Notes: generated by a model from the sequence alone, not told the origin. 64,000 bases of DNA from Ectobacillus polymachus (GCF_048159605.1 NZ_JBLREB010000001.1:1426001-1490000), one strand, 5' to 3'; numbered from the stretch's first letter, positions 25,970 to 34,786 are shown. Made by a program: numbers and translations.

Positions 25970-26572
25970 TCAATTCTTAAACCAACCTTTTTCTTTAGAA
26001 TGAGTAATCGCTTCTATACGATTTGTCACCTCTAATTTATCCATAATAGTCGATATATAATTACGGACCGTTCCGATTGTAATACTAAGCTGACTAGCAA
26101 TTTCCTTTGTGTTTTTTCCGTCAGCTACCAACTCTAATACGTCCATTTCCCTTTCAGTTAGAGGGTTTTCTTCACTATATACATCATCCATTAACTCTGG
26201 TGCATATATTCTTTTCCCCTCCATAACTCTGCGAATAGAGCTTGCCAACTCGTCACTTGGACTGTCCTTTAACAGATAGCCACTAATACTAGCCCTGAGT
26301 GCACGCTGAAAATAGCCTGACCGGGCAAAGGTAGTTAAAATAATTACTTTGCAACTTTCTCCTGTTAATTCTTCTGCTGCTTCAAGCCCGCTCATACCAG
26401 GCATTTCTATATCCATAATACAAACGTCTGGCTTATTTTGATGTACAAGAGCTATCGCTTCTTCCCCATTATGTGCTTGACCGACCACTTCCATATCCTC
26501 TTCCAAATTAAGCAGGGAACCTAATGCACCCAAAAGCATACGTTGATCCTCTGCAATGACAATGCGTATCAT
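25970..26572 (-). CDS. desR: Response regulator DesR (NarL/LuxR type)
   Basis: 200 residues. The receiver domain has the acidic pair IAEDQRM, phospho-acceptor Asp in VCIMDIEMPGMSG, Thr in ILTTFARSG and Lys in LLKDSPSD. The C-terminal LuxR-type HTH is NPLTEREMDVLELVADGKNTKEIASQLSITIGTVRNYIS. It overlaps the desK stop by four bases. Size and sequence match B. subtilis DesR (199 residues), which activates the desaturase gene des after a cold shift. Confidence 0.92.
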   Translation of the reverse strand: MIRIVIAEDQRMLLGALGSLLNLEEDMEVVGQAHNGEEAIALVHQNKPDVCIMDIEMPGMSGLEAAEELTGESCKVIILTTFARSGYFQRALRASISGYLLKDSPSDELASSIRRVMEGKRIYAPELMDDVYSEENPLTEREMDVLELVADGKNTKEIASQLSITIGTVRNYISTIMDKLEVTNRIEAITHSKEKGWFKN

Positions 26573-27705
26573 TTCGATTCCTCCTTATCTGAGAGACTTA
26601 CAAGATTTGGAGCTTTAATAATTAACATCGTTCCTTCCTCCGCAACAACATCTAAGCTTCCATTGACAAATTCTAGTCGCTCTCTCATTCCTATCAATCC
26701 ACTACCTTTATTAAAAAAATCAGCCTTACCTATAGAAATTCCATCATCACGAACTTTAATAATTGTTTCATTTGAAGTTTGCAAAAAGGAAATATAACAG
26801 GTTTTTGCCTTACTATGCTTCACAACATTCGTTACAGCCTCTTTTAAACACATACATAGGATATTTTCAATTAAGAGTGAAACATTCACAGATGGAATTT
26901 TCTTCTCAGAAACCAATTTGATTTGGGCTGCTTTTAGAATTTGATTAACTCGAATCATTTCATCTTTCAACCGAAGACCTCGCATATTAGCAACGATCTT
27001 TCTTACTTCATTTAATGCCGTTCTAGCAGTTTGTTGCACATCTTCCAATTCTACTCTAGCTTGTTCAGGATTTTTGTATACTAATTTTCTAGCCAAGTCG
27101 CTTTTCAGTCCAATAAGCGATAATTTTTGTCCCAATGTATCATGAAGATCACGAGCAATTCGTTGTCTTTCCTCCAGTTTTACTAGTTCGGCAATACGTT
27201 TGTTAGCATCTTCAAGCTTTTCTTCCAATTGTCCTCGCTCTTTTCGATAGCGTAAGCTAAATGGAAGAAGAATCACACTAATGATTATGACAAGCACAAA
27301 CGGCAATTGTTTTACAAACTGATCTTGATGAAGAAGAATACCATAATTAATTGCTGCAGCCGTACAAACTAAATGAATAAAATATAACGTCAAAAAGGGA
27401 ATACGATCTTTAATATTTCCAATAAAAAATGCTAAGAAAAACGCAAAATAAATATAACTGAACAAGCTGATTGATAGTACAGATATACTAATGAGGATAC
27501 AAGTCCACACATATACTACCCAACCTTTTGCTATAAAAGCAAGGCGATAAATAAGTAAAAATAAGATAGTTAAGACAATACCAAAGACAATTTTAAACGT
27601 GGAGGAAGACTGTATGATAAAATAAAACGGTAAAATAGTTAGAACTGTCCATATATACGGGGAAATACCGGTGCTTTTTAATAAAATCCAATATTTTTTT
27701 AGCAT
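26569..27705 (-). CDS. desK: Membrane thermosensor histidine kinase DesK
   Basis: 378 residues. About five membrane helices occupy residues 10-150, then a coiled-coil linker (RKERGQLEEKLEDANKRIAELVKLEERQR), the HisKA_3 box IARDLHDTLGQKLSLIGLKSDL with the phospho-His, and the ATPase domain (KEAVTNVVKHSKAKTC N-box; VRDDGISIG; GSGLIGMRERLEFVNGSL). In B. subtilis DesK senses membrane thickness/fluidity. Gene order des-desK-desR on one strand supports the call. Confidence 0.92.
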   Translation of the reverse strand: MLKKYWILLKSTGISPYIWTVLTILPFYFIIQSSSTFKIVFGIVLTILFLLIYRLAFIAKGWVVYVWTCILISISVLSISLFSYIYFAFFLAFFIGNIKDRIPFLTLYFIHLVCTAAAINYGILLHQDQFVKQLPFVLVIIISVILLPFSLRYRKERGQLEEKLEDANKRIAELVKLEERQRIARDLHDTLGQKLSLIGLKSDLARKLVYKNPEQARVELEDVQQTARTALNEVRKIVANMRGLRLKDEMIRVNQILKAAQIKLVSEKKIPSVNVSLLIENILCMCLKEAVTNVVKHSKAKTCYISFLQTSNETIIKVRDDGISIGKADFFNKGSGLIGMRERLEFVNGSLDVVAEEGTMLIIKAPNLVSLSDKEESK

Positions 27706-27765
27706 GATGCTAACCTCATTTAGCTCAAGTAATCTTTCCTATATTGTAACACATTGTGATAACAA

Positions 27766-27800
27766 AACTCCCCTTATAGACGAAAGTCCAAAGGGGAGTT
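27766..27800 (-). terminator. Terminator between des and desK
   Basis: Stem AAACTCCCCTT/AAGGGGAGTTT with a 13-base loop and TTTTG after it on the minus strand. It suggests that only part of the des transcripts continue into desKR. Confidence 0.75.
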
Positions 27801-27806
27801 TACTAA

Positions 27807-28835
27807 TTATAGTTCTGGCTTCGGGTTATGCGAAATCGCTTTCTTAGATAACATTCTAATATGCTTATAACCTACAAACTTCTTTGTTTGCTCATCCCAT
27901 AGATGAAAACGGATAGAACGTAAGCTTGTGCGAAGAGTAATCGTTGGTACATGCTGCAATAATACCGCACGGTTATGGGCTGCTTCCAGCTTATAGTTTG
28001 GTACTCTTGGACTTAGATGATGAACATGATGGTATCCAATGTTTCCAGTAAGCCATTGTAAGAATTTCGGTAGCTTATAAAACGAACTCCCTTCAACAGC
28101 AGCCTTTATATATACCCAATTCTCATCTTCTTCAAAATAAGAATCCTCAAAGGTATGTTGTACGTAAAAAAGCCAAATGCCAGCAGAACCTGAAATCAGA
28201 AAGATAGGTACTTGTACGAGTAGAAAAGCCTTCCATCCGATAGCCCAGCAAACCATTCCGACCGTCGCAACAATCAATATATTGCATAAATACGTGTTCA
28301 TACGCTCCTTAAAACTAGCGTCTGTTCGATTAAATCGATTCTTTAGTAGAAAAATAAAGATGGGCCCGAAACCAAACATAACGAAAGGATTTCGATAGAT
28401 TCGATATTTTACCTTTAGCCAAAATGAAGCTGTTCTATATTCCTCTACTGTAAGAGTCCATATATCGCCTGTTCCTCGTTTATCTAAATTACCACTTGTT
28501 GCATGATGAACAGCGTGATCATGTGCCCATTGCTCGTATGGAAATAGCGTCAATACACCTGTAATATTTCCGAGTATTTTATTTGCAAGTCTATTTTTAA
28601 AGAAGGAGTGGTGGCAGCAATCATGAAATATGATGAACATCCGTACAAATAAACCTGCTTCAATAACTGTTACCATCAATGTTAGGAAGTAAGAAATCGA
28701 TAGACATTGATACGCTATGTACCATAGTAGAAAAAACGGTACGATTGTATTTAGAATTTGCCATACACTTTCCTTTATTGTTGATTTTTCAAATGGAGCA
28801 ACTTGTTTTCTTACATTCATAATATTGTTATGCAT
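27807..28835 (-). CDS. des: Acyl-lipid delta-5 fatty acid desaturase
   Basis: 342 residues. The three histidine boxes of membrane desaturases are present: HDCCHHSFF, HDHAVHHATSG and HHVHHLSPR. Four hydrophobic segments flank them. The stretches LDKRGTGDIWTLTVEEY and GVWLFYVQHTFEDSYF-like (here GIWLFYVQHTFEDSYFEEDENW) closely follow B. subtilis Des. It introduces a cis double bond into membrane phospholipid acyl chains at low temperature. The DesKR regulators lie directly downstream. Confidence 0.95.
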   Translation of the reverse strand: MHNNIMNVRKQVAPFEKSTIKESVWQILNTIVPFFLLWYIAYQCLSISYFLTLMVTVIEAGLFVRMFIIFHDCCHHSFFKNRLANKILGNITGVLTLFPYEQWAHDHAVHHATSGNLDKRGTGDIWTLTVEEYRTASFWLKVKYRIYRNPFVMFGFGPIFIFLLKNRFNRTDASFKERMNTYLCNILIVATVGMVCWAIGWKAFLLVQVPIFLISGSAGIWLFYVQHTFEDSYFEEDENWVYIKAAVEGSSFYKLPKFLQWLTGNIGYHHVHHLSPRVPNYKLEAAHNRAVLLQHVPTITLRTSLRSIRFHLWDEQTKKFVGYKHIRMLSKKAISHNPKPEL

Positions 28836-28903
28836 GTTTAATCTATTTTCCCTTCTTTAATGTTGTTAATGTAAATTATAAAGAAAAGAAATCGATCTTT
28901 GCA

Positions 28904-28959
28904 GTAACAGCTATCATATAGGAAGTATGATGAATATCATGTTCTAAACCATTTAGAAC
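28904..28959. promoter_or_regulatory. Inverted repeats upstream of des, candidate DesR operator
   Basis: Between cydB and des lie two dyads: ATCATA-7 bases-TATGAT, and a perfect GTTCTAAA-CCA-TTTAGAAC at 28941-28959. They are about 70-125 bases upstream of the des start. DesR of B. subtilis binds a dyad region upstream of the des promoter; whether these are the equivalent sites is inferred. The second could instead be a weak end signal for cydAB, but it has no T-run. Confidence 0.35.
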
Positions 28960-28984
28960 AGATCACCTTTTTTTAATATAGTAA

Positions 28985-30004
28985 CTATTTCTCTTCCTTT
29001 ATGTACTTTGCATCAAAAAGAAAAACACGAAGTAATAAATAAAGAGTAGGAATAAGCAAAAGAATACCAAATCCAAAAGCAACGACTAGCGCCATACCCA
29101 TAGCTTCATTCGTATATCCAGAATATATTGTAATATAAGGATACAAAATATAAGGAAGATGCCCAGCTCCATATCCGAAAAACGCAAATAGATATTGAAA
29201 TATAACAAATAAGAATGCAAGACCATAGCGATTTCGATGAAACAAAAAATGAGTAGCTCCTAAAAAACAAGCAAATGATAGACAAAACATACCTAGAATA
29301 CCTGGCTGCATCATATGCTGAAAATGCTCTGGATTATGAGTTCGTATCGATAAAAAAACAAATATACTTGCTAAAATAGTAGGAATCGCCCAAAATAAGG
29401 AAAACTTACGCATAACGTTTACAGATTCTTCATCACCCGCACGATCTGCATAATAGGTAAGAAAAGATGCGCTTATATAGAGAACAGAAACAATTGCAAG
29501 CAAGATTGTACTCCATGAATAGGAACTCGTAGCTAGTTTGTCCGCTAATAATACAACGGTATGATCCTGCTTGCTTATAAAACCACCTTCAGAAATCATT
29601 AATGCAATTGATAAGGTAGCAGGAATTAATAAGCCTGTTGCACCATACAAAAACATGTAAATTCGACTTTGTTTAGATCCATAATTTTCAAATGCATAAA
29701 AAGAACCTCGAATTGCTAATAAAATAAAAGCAACGCTACCCGGTATAAGTAGAGAAGTACCATAATAATATGCTGTATCCGGAAACAGCCCTATAAGACC
29801 TACAAAGAAGAAAACAAATAATACATTTGTCACTTCCCAGATGGGAGATAAATATCGATTAGTTAACTTTACCAGTTTTATATCTTTTTTTCTCCACTTC
29901 GCATAATACGCGTAAAAGCCAGCTCCAAAATCAACTGACGCAAGAATTAAGTAACCAAACAAATACATCCATAAAATCGTTATACCCATCATAGGTATAC
30001 TCAT
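28985..30004 (-). CDS. cydB: Cytochrome bd-type oxidase subunit II
   Basis: 339 residues, start ATG after ATAGGGGGTAGTTCA. It is polytopic with about eight to nine membrane helices, starting MGITILWMYLFGYLILASVDFGAGFYAYY (the CydB N-terminal signature) and including YLSPIWEVTNVLFVFFFVGLIGLFP. CydB packs against CydA in the quinol oxidase. Seventeen bases separate it from cydA. It corresponds to the CydB-like/YthB type of Bacillus. Confidence 0.88.
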   Translation of the reverse strand: MSIPMMGITILWMYLFGYLILASVDFGAGFYAYYAKWRKKDIKLVKLTNRYLSPIWEVTNVLFVFFFVGLIGLFPDTAYYYGTSLLIPGSVAFILLAIRGSFYAFENYGSKQSRIYMFLYGATGLLIPATLSIALMISEGGFISKQDHTVVLLADKLATSSYSWSTILLAIVSVLYISASFLTYYADRAGDEESVNVMRKFSLFWAIPTILASIFVFLSIRTHNPEHFQHMMQPGILGMFCLSFACFLGATHFLFHRNRYGLAFLFVIFQYLFAFFGYGAGHLPYILYPYITIYSGYTNEAMGMALVVAFGFGILLLIPTLYLLLRVFLFDAKYIKEEK

Positions 30005-30020
30005 TGAACTACCCCCTATC

Positions 30021-31154
30021 TTATTTCATTTCAATAGGCTTTTCTAACTCCAATTCAGCCGGATTGGAATGAAACATCTTAATCATAACTTTCAGAGAAA
30101 TGGCAGCAAATATCGTGTAAACGATAGCAAAGCATACAAATACCAAGTCGATATTCTCAGTTGGTGCGGTGGTAGCAGCTTCACTTACCTTCATATAACC
30201 TCGTATAATCCAAGGTTGCCTGCTGGCTGCTGCGAATAACCAGCTCATTTCAATCGTTACCAATGCTAGCGGACCCGAAATCATGATTCCTCTAAGCAAA
30301 TAGCGATTCACCGCCCACTCTCTTTTATACTTCAATATAAATACATAGGCGAAAGAAATAAGAACCATATATATCGCAAAAATCACCTTTAAGTCAAGTA
30401 CATAATGAATGGAAAGGGGATGTATCAACTTTTCCGACAAATCCCCTGTAACTACTGAACCAATACTAAAGAGCGAAGCTACTATCATCGTAAGCTTTAG
30501 CGCTTTTTGATAATATACGTTTTTTCTGCCGCCAAGCATCCTCGTTGCTGTAATTGCTGCTAGAATAAGTGCTACAGCCAAATATGAGGTAACAATAACG
30601 TGAAATGTTTTCGCTGGTGTAGCAGGATTCAACATTGCAACAAACGGCTGTACATCAACGATTTTTCCGTTAACAAGTCGAAAGCCCTGCGGTGTATCCA
30701 GAAATACACTTACCGATGTAATAAAGAAGGCTGACATTGTCGAACCTATAATGATAGGAATCGAGAGCAGCCAATGCCGATTTGGTTTTTTAAATCGATC
30801 CCAGCTGTATAAATAGATACCTAGAAAAATAATCTCAAGGAAAAACGCGAGCGTATCCATAAACAAAGGAAACCCAATCGCCTGCCCTGCTAGCTGCATA
30901 AAGCTTGGCCATAGCAAAGATAATTGTAACCCGATACAAGTCCTTGATACAACACCTACCGATACGATTATCATAAAAGCTCGCGTAGAGCGACGTGCTA
31001 ACAGAATATAATGGGGATCCTGTTTCTTTATACCAATCCATTCTGCAAAGGAAATCAACATTGGAAAGCCTACTCCAATGGTTGTAATCATAATATGAAA
31101 TGAAAACGAAAGCTCCGTCAGAGCTTTCGCTACTGTTACACTATCAAAATTCAT
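30021..31154 (-). CDS. cydA: Short cytochrome bd-type oxidase subunit I
   Basis: 377 residues, start ATG after TAGGAGGTATATAC; this is shorter than the roughly 440-520 usual for CydA. The N-terminal helix keeps LTELSFSFHIMITTIGVG with the heme-ligand type His, and FMDTLAFFLEIIFLGIYLYSWDR keeps the proton-path acidic residues. The quinol-loop motif QPxKxAAxE is not visible and the loop after helix VI is very short. The usual GWxxxExGRQPW reads SWLFAAASRQPW, so the conserved Glu is Ala and Gly is Ser. It is probably a cyanide-insensitive, bd-like oxidase with altered heme or quinol sites (inference). Confidence 0.85.
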   Translation of the reverse strand: MNFDSVTVAKALTELSFSFHIMITTIGVGFPMLISFAEWIGIKKQDPHYILLARRSTRAFMIIVSVGVVSRTCIGLQLSLLWPSFMQLAGQAIGFPLFMDTLAFFLEIIFLGIYLYSWDRFKKPNRHWLLSIPIIIGSTMSAFFITSVSVFLDTPQGFRLVNGKIVDVQPFVAMLNPATPAKTFHVIVTSYLAVALILAAITATRMLGGRKNVYYQKALKLTMIVASLFSIGSVVTGDLSEKLIHPLSIHYVLDLKVIFAIYMVLISFAYVFILKYKREWAVNRYLLRGIMISGPLALVTIEMSWLFAAASRQPWIIRGYMKVSEAATTAPTENIDLVFVCFAIVYTIFAAISLKVMIKMFHSNPAELELEKPIEMK

Positions 31155-31380
31155 GTATATACCTCCTACCTATTTTCTCACATGAATTTTCAATTTCACT
31201 ATACATATAGTGTAATCAGCTACCGATCCTATACACAAAAAATCTTTGACAATTCTCTATCGAAACTTCGACAAATTTGTGAAACCACAAATTCATTCCA
31301 TGCACGATAGATTTCAACAAATTACAGCTTGTTTACAAATCAAAAAGTTCAAGAAATCTTTAAACCCTTCTAGCTATGCA

Positions 31381-31412
31381 AAAAAGAGCAGATGTGTAAC
31401 ATCTACTCTTTC
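31381..31412 (-). terminator. Terminator of ykuV
   Basis: Stem AAAGAG-C-AGATGT / ACATCT-A-CTCTTT with loop GTA and T-run on the minus strand. Confidence 0.75.
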
Positions 31413-31434
31413 AATCAGTCAGTCGTTACTATCC

Positions 31435-31890
31435 TTATTCTGCTTGTTCTGCTTCATCAAGCACTCGATTGACTCGCTTCGTTAACATTTTCATTCCGCT
31501 GCCACCAGCTTGAAAATGACGAAGTACTCCATTTTTGTCAAATACATAATAGGCTGGTACATATTGATTTTGAAATTCATCTGTAATTTTAAAATCATTA
31601 TCCACTAAAATCGGTTGCGTAATGCCATATTCAGCTGCTACATTCTTTATATCTTCAACATTTACATCATTCTCAGAACGAGGCATGTGTACAGATACAA
31701 CATTTAATTTATCTTTATATTGATCACGAAATTCATTCACATTAGGCATAGCTTCCTTACATAAATGACAGCTAATAGACCAGAAATGCACCAAAGTGGG
31801 CTTCTCCCCAATCAGTTCATCACGTTTCACTTCTCCATTAAGCTCAGCCGTCGCACCAGTTAAGGAAGGCATTTCGTCACGTAATTTCAT
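31435..31890 (-). CDS. ykuV: Thioredoxin-fold thiol-disulfide protein YkuV
   Basis: 151 residues, ATG after AAGGAGGTTTATTC. A TlpA/ResA-like thioredoxin fold with redox motif WSISCHLCKEAMP (CHLC) near residue 40 and the cis-Pro region QYVPAYYVFDKNG. No signal peptide or membrane anchor, so it should be cytoplasmic, as described for B. subtilis YkuV. It lies downstream of the peroxiredoxin ykuU in the same direction, suggesting a role in thiol peroxide defence. Confidence 0.88.
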   Translation of the reverse strand: MKLRDEMPSLTGATAELNGEVKRDELIGEKPTLVHFWSISCHLCKEAMPNVNEFRDQYKDKLNVVSVHMPRSENDVNVEDIKNVAAEYGITQPILVDNDFKITDEFQNQYVPAYYVFDKNGVLRHFQAGGSGMKMLTKRVNRVLDEAEQAE

Positions 31891-31955
31891 GAATAAACCT
31901 CCTTTAATTTAAAAAGAGCGGAAATGACTTGTTCTATGAGGTTCCCCTAATACAA

Positions 31956-31988
31956 GAAAAGGCCTAACTATTACGTTAGGCCTTTTTT
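31956..31988 (-). terminator. Terminator of ykuU
   Basis: Stem AAAAGGCCTAAC/GTTAGGCCTTTT with loop TATTAC. It lies between ykuU and ykuV. Confidence 0.85.
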
Positions 31989-32000
31989 GAGGCTCTTCTA

Positions 32001-32549
32001 TTACACGTTTAAAGTAGCTTGTCCAGGTCTCCAGTTTGCAGGGCAAAGTCCGCCTGTTTGCAAAGCTTGAAGAACACGTAATACTTCATCAACTTCACGT
32101 CCAATATTATTATGGTGAACAACTTGGTATACTAATTCACCTTCTGGACTGATGATAAATAATCCACGAAGTGCTACCCCTTCTTCTTCAATTAAAACAC
32201 CATAATCACGAGCTACAGAGTGATTATGATCAGCAGCTAATGGATAATTTAATTGTCCAATGCCGTTTTCTTTCACATCTGTGTTTATCCACGCTAGGTG
32301 AGTATGAATTGTATCAGTAGATACGCCGATTACTTCAGCATCAAGATCGCTAAATTCATCATAACGCTGAGAAATAGCAATAATTTCAGTTGGGCAAACG
32401 AAAGTAAAATCCATAGGATAGAAGAAAAGGACAGTCCATTTTCCAGCCTTCATGTTTTCCTCAAGACTAACTTTTCCAAATTCCTTATTAGGCAATACAG
32501 CTTGCATTTCAAAACGTGGTGCTTGCTTAGCTACTAAACGTTCTGTCAT
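32001..32549 (-). CDS. ykuU: 2-Cys peroxiredoxin YkuU (AhpC/Tsa family)
   Basis: 182 residues from ATG at 32547-32549 (GGAGG 9 bases upstream; a TTG three codons earlier overlaps that region). Peroxidatic Cys in FYPMDFTFVCPTEI, catalytic Arg region LRGLFIISPEGE, and resolving Cys in GGLCPANWRPGQ, so it is a typical 2-Cys enzyme reducing hydrogen peroxide and alkyl hydroperoxides. A PerR-box-like sequence and a good sigma-A promoter lie upstream. Confidence 0.94.
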   Translation of the reverse strand: MTERLVAKQAPRFEMQAVLPNKEFGKVSLEENMKAGKWTVLFFYPMDFTFVCPTEIIAISQRYDEFSDLDAEVIGVSTDTIHTHLAWINTDVKENGIGQLNYPLAADHNHSVARDYGVLIEEEGVALRGLFIISPEGELVYQVVHHNNIGREVDEVLRVLQALQTGGLCPANWRPGQATLNV

Positions 32550-32584
32550 ATGTATCAACCTCCATTTTTTTTATTTACAAGATT

Positions 32585-32614
32585 ATTATAAAAGAAAGCA
32601 TATATTAAAGTCAA
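32585..32614 (-). promoter_or_regulatory. Sigma-A promoter of ykuU
   Basis: On the minus strand -35 TTGACT and -10 TATAAT are separated by 18 bases, about 35-65 bases upstream of the start codon. Confidence 0.7.
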
Positions 32615-32621
32615 TATCATT

Positions 32622-32636
32622 TAATAATTATTATAA
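32622..32636. promoter_or_regulatory. PerR-box-like site upstream of ykuU
   Basis: On the minus strand TTATAATAATTATTA matches the Per box TTATAATnATTATAA at 14 of 15 positions. It is just upstream of the -35. Peroxide-inducible control by PerR is inferred and is typical for peroxide-defence genes in Bacillus. Confidence 0.6.
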
Positions 32637-32735
32637 AAAACATAAGCTTTCTCTTTTCATTACCATTATAAAGTATTCGACTAGCGTTATACAAATTATG
32701 TATACAGCTAGTAGGAAAGTTTTTTCGAATTTAAA

Positions 32736-32762
32736 AAACAGATAGCAAATGGCTATCTGTTC
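32736..32762 (-). terminator. Terminator overlapping the ykuR stop
   Basis: Stem AACAGATAGC/GCTATCTGTT with a T-run on the minus strand; the TAG stop codon of ykuR lies in the hairpin. Confidence 0.8.
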
Positions 32763-33877
32763 CCCTTAAAACGTAAATATTGTGATATGAATGATATTGC
32801 CCTAGGTATTGCCTCCTCATTCGGTTCAAGCTTTGCATGATGGAGGCCATAAGGTGATTGTACCCCTAGCCAGAACATAAATCCTGGTATTTCTTGCAGC
32901 ATGTATCCAAAATCTTCTCCTGTCATAGAGGCACTGCAATCTATGATTGTTGTATCGTCAACTTGATTTGCAAATTTCATAAACTCTTCTGTAAGCTCTT
33001 TATTATTATTTACTTGATAATAATTGGCTCCATAATCAATATCAGCATGACATTCGAACGAAGTTTCGATTCCATGTACAATAGCTTCTAATCTTTTCTT
33101 TATTTGTGTCATAGATGCAGCCGATAACGTTCGCATCGTACCTTCTAATCGAGCCGTTTCTGCAATACTATTTTGGACCATGCCGGCAGTTATTTTCCCA
33201 ATCGTTACAACCACTGGATCAAGCGGATCCACGTTTCTGCTGACGATTGATTGCAGTTGTGTTACGAGATGACTTGCAGCTACAACCATATCATTTGCTT
33301 GATGCGGATAGGCAGCATGGCCACCTTTTCCTATTAAATCAATATATAATTCGGAAGTATTGGCAAATAGAAGTCCCACTCGCGTTGCAATCGTACCGAC
33401 TGGATATTCAGGTGCAATATGAAGAGCTACCATCATATCCGGTTTCCATGCTTGAAACGGTTCACTTGCTATCATTGGCTTCGCTCCGCCTGGTCCCTCT
33501 TCGGCTGGTTGAAAGGCAAATAAAACGTCATCATCAATTGGCTTCTGTACAATCTCTGAAAGTATACCAAGAGCAATACTCATATGAAAATCATGTCCAC
33601 ATGCGTGCATATATCCCTCATGAGTAGACCGAAATGAATAGCCTGTTTCTTCCGTAATGGGAAGCCCATCAATGTCCGTACGGTAACCGATTATTTTTTC
33701 AGGATTACGACCATGTACTTTTACAAGAATTCCTGTTTTCCACAGTTTCACATCAATCCGTTCTTTCGGCAATGCCTCTATAAAGCGAAGTAAATACTGC
33801 TGCGTTTTATATTCTTGAAATCCAAGCTCAGGTATTTGATGTAGATCTCTTCGAATCGTAATAAAATCTTGTCCCAT
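32753..33877 (-). CDS. ykuR: N-acetyldiaminopimelate deacetylase
   Basis: 374 residues, equal to B. subtilis YkuR. M20 family metallopeptidase fold: YRTDIDGLPITEETGYSF, the metal site HACGHDFHMSIALG, FQPAEEGPGGAKPMI with the catalytic Glu, and the C-terminal SMTGEDFGYMLQEIPGFMFWLG. It removes the acetyl group from N-acetyl-LL-2,6-diaminopimelate, the last step of the acetyl branch before LL-DAP. It lies downstream of dapH. Confidence 0.93.
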   Translation of the reverse strand: MGQDFITIRRDLHQIPELGFQEYKTQQYLLRFIEALPKERIDVKLWKTGILVKVHGRNPEKIIGYRTDIDGLPITEETGYSFRSTHEGYMHACGHDFHMSIALGILSEIVQKPIDDDVLFAFQPAEEGPGGAKPMIASEPFQAWKPDMMVALHIAPEYPVGTIATRVGLLFANTSELYIDLIGKGGHAAYPHQANDMVVAASHLVTQLQSIVSRNVDPLDPVVVTIGKITAGMVQNSIAETARLEGTMRTLSAASMTQIKKRLEAIVHGIETSFECHADIDYGANYYQVNNNKELTEEFMKFANQVDDTTIIDCSASMTGEDFGYMLQEIPGFMFWLGVQSPYGLHHAKLEPNEEAIPRAISFISQYLRFKGNR

Positions 33878-33944
33878 CCTATTCGCCGTCCTTTTTTTAT
33901 CCTTTTTTCCTTGGCGTATTACTCTGAAAGCTTAAAAGAAATAC

Positions 33945-34000
33945 GAAATAGACCGTCACTGATCATAAAAATAGATAAGATACGGTGGACGGTCTATTTC
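33945..34000. repeat. Inverted repeat between dapH and ykuR
   Basis: A perfect 13-bp dyad GAAATAGACCGTC/GACGGTCTATTTC with a 30-base loop, in the 180-base gap between two co-directional lysine genes. There is no T-run on the minus strand, so it is not a standard terminator; processing or mRNA stability is possible. Confidence 0.6.
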
Positions 34001-34060
34001 TTACTATATTATCAATCATTTCATTCTATTAAATCTTCCTAAGAATGAAAGACGATTCTC

Positions 34061-34786
34061 TTATTGTTGATCCGGATTTAGCTGGCGAAGCTCTTGTTTA
34101 ATTTCAATTTTTGATTTTGTTTTTTCATCAATTTGCTTAATAACTCGAGCTGGAACGCCCGCTACTACAGTGTACGGCGGCACATCTTCAGTAACAATTG
34201 CACCTGCAGCAACAACTGCTCCATCTCCTACTGTTACACCTTCTAATACAACTGCGTTTGCACCGACGAGAACACCATCCCCAACTATTACTGGTTTTGC
34301 AGAAGGTGGCTCAATTACCCCTGCAAGGACTGCCCCAGCACCAATATGAGAATTTTTTCCGACTGTTGCGCGACCGCCAAGAACAGCATTCATGTCAATC
34401 ATCGTTCCTTCTCCAATGACTGCTCCAATATTAATTACTGCCCCCATCATAATAACGGCATTGTCGCCAATATCAACTTGATCACGAATAATTGCACCTG
34501 GTTCAATCCGCGCTTTTACCCCTTTTGTATCCAATAAAGGAATAGCAGAATTACGACGATCATTTTCTACCACATAATCTGTAATAAACTTGCTATTTTC
34601 ATCAATTACAGCTTTTATGTCAGACCATTCTCCAAACAATACTCCCATTTTTTTCGAAACGAAAGCTTGTACATTCTTAGGAAATGAAACTTCCTTTAAT
34701 TGACCTTTTATGTATACCTTCACTGGTGTTTTCTTGTTACTATTTTGTATAAAAGAGATAATTTCATTCGCATCCATCATTTTCAT
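34061..34786 (-). CDS. dapH: Tetrahydrodipicolinate N-acetyltransferase
   Basis: 241 residues from ATG at 34784-34786 (AGGAGGAGACATAGAA upstream). N-terminal helical domain MKMMDANEIISFIQNSNKKTPVKVYIKG, then a left-handed beta-helix of hexapeptide repeats (IGDNAVIMMGAVINIGAVIGEG..., IGAGAVLAGVIEPPSAKPVIVGDGVLVGANAVVLEGV). It acetylates tetrahydrodipicolinate using acetyl-CoA, the first step of the acetyl branch of lysine/DAP synthesis. Corresponds to ykuQ. Confidence 0.95.
   Translation of the reverse strand: MKMMDANEIISFIQNSNKKTPVKVYIKGQLKEVSFPKNVQAFVSKKMGVLFGEWSDIKAVIDENSKFITDYVVENDRRNSAIPLLDTKGVKARIEPGAIIRDQVDIGDNAVIMMGAVINIGAVIGEGTMIDMNAVLGGRATVGKNSHIGAGAVLAGVIEPPSAKPVIVGDGVLVGANAVVLEGVTVGDGAVVAAGAIVTEDVPPYTVVAGVPARVIKQIDEKTKSKIEIKQELRQLNPDQQ

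Noticed and set aside
30021..31154. cydA as a frameshifted or truncated pseudogene
   Set aside because: The frame is open throughout, has a good ribosome site, and is followed at 17 bases by an intact cydB, so a short variant is more likely than decay.
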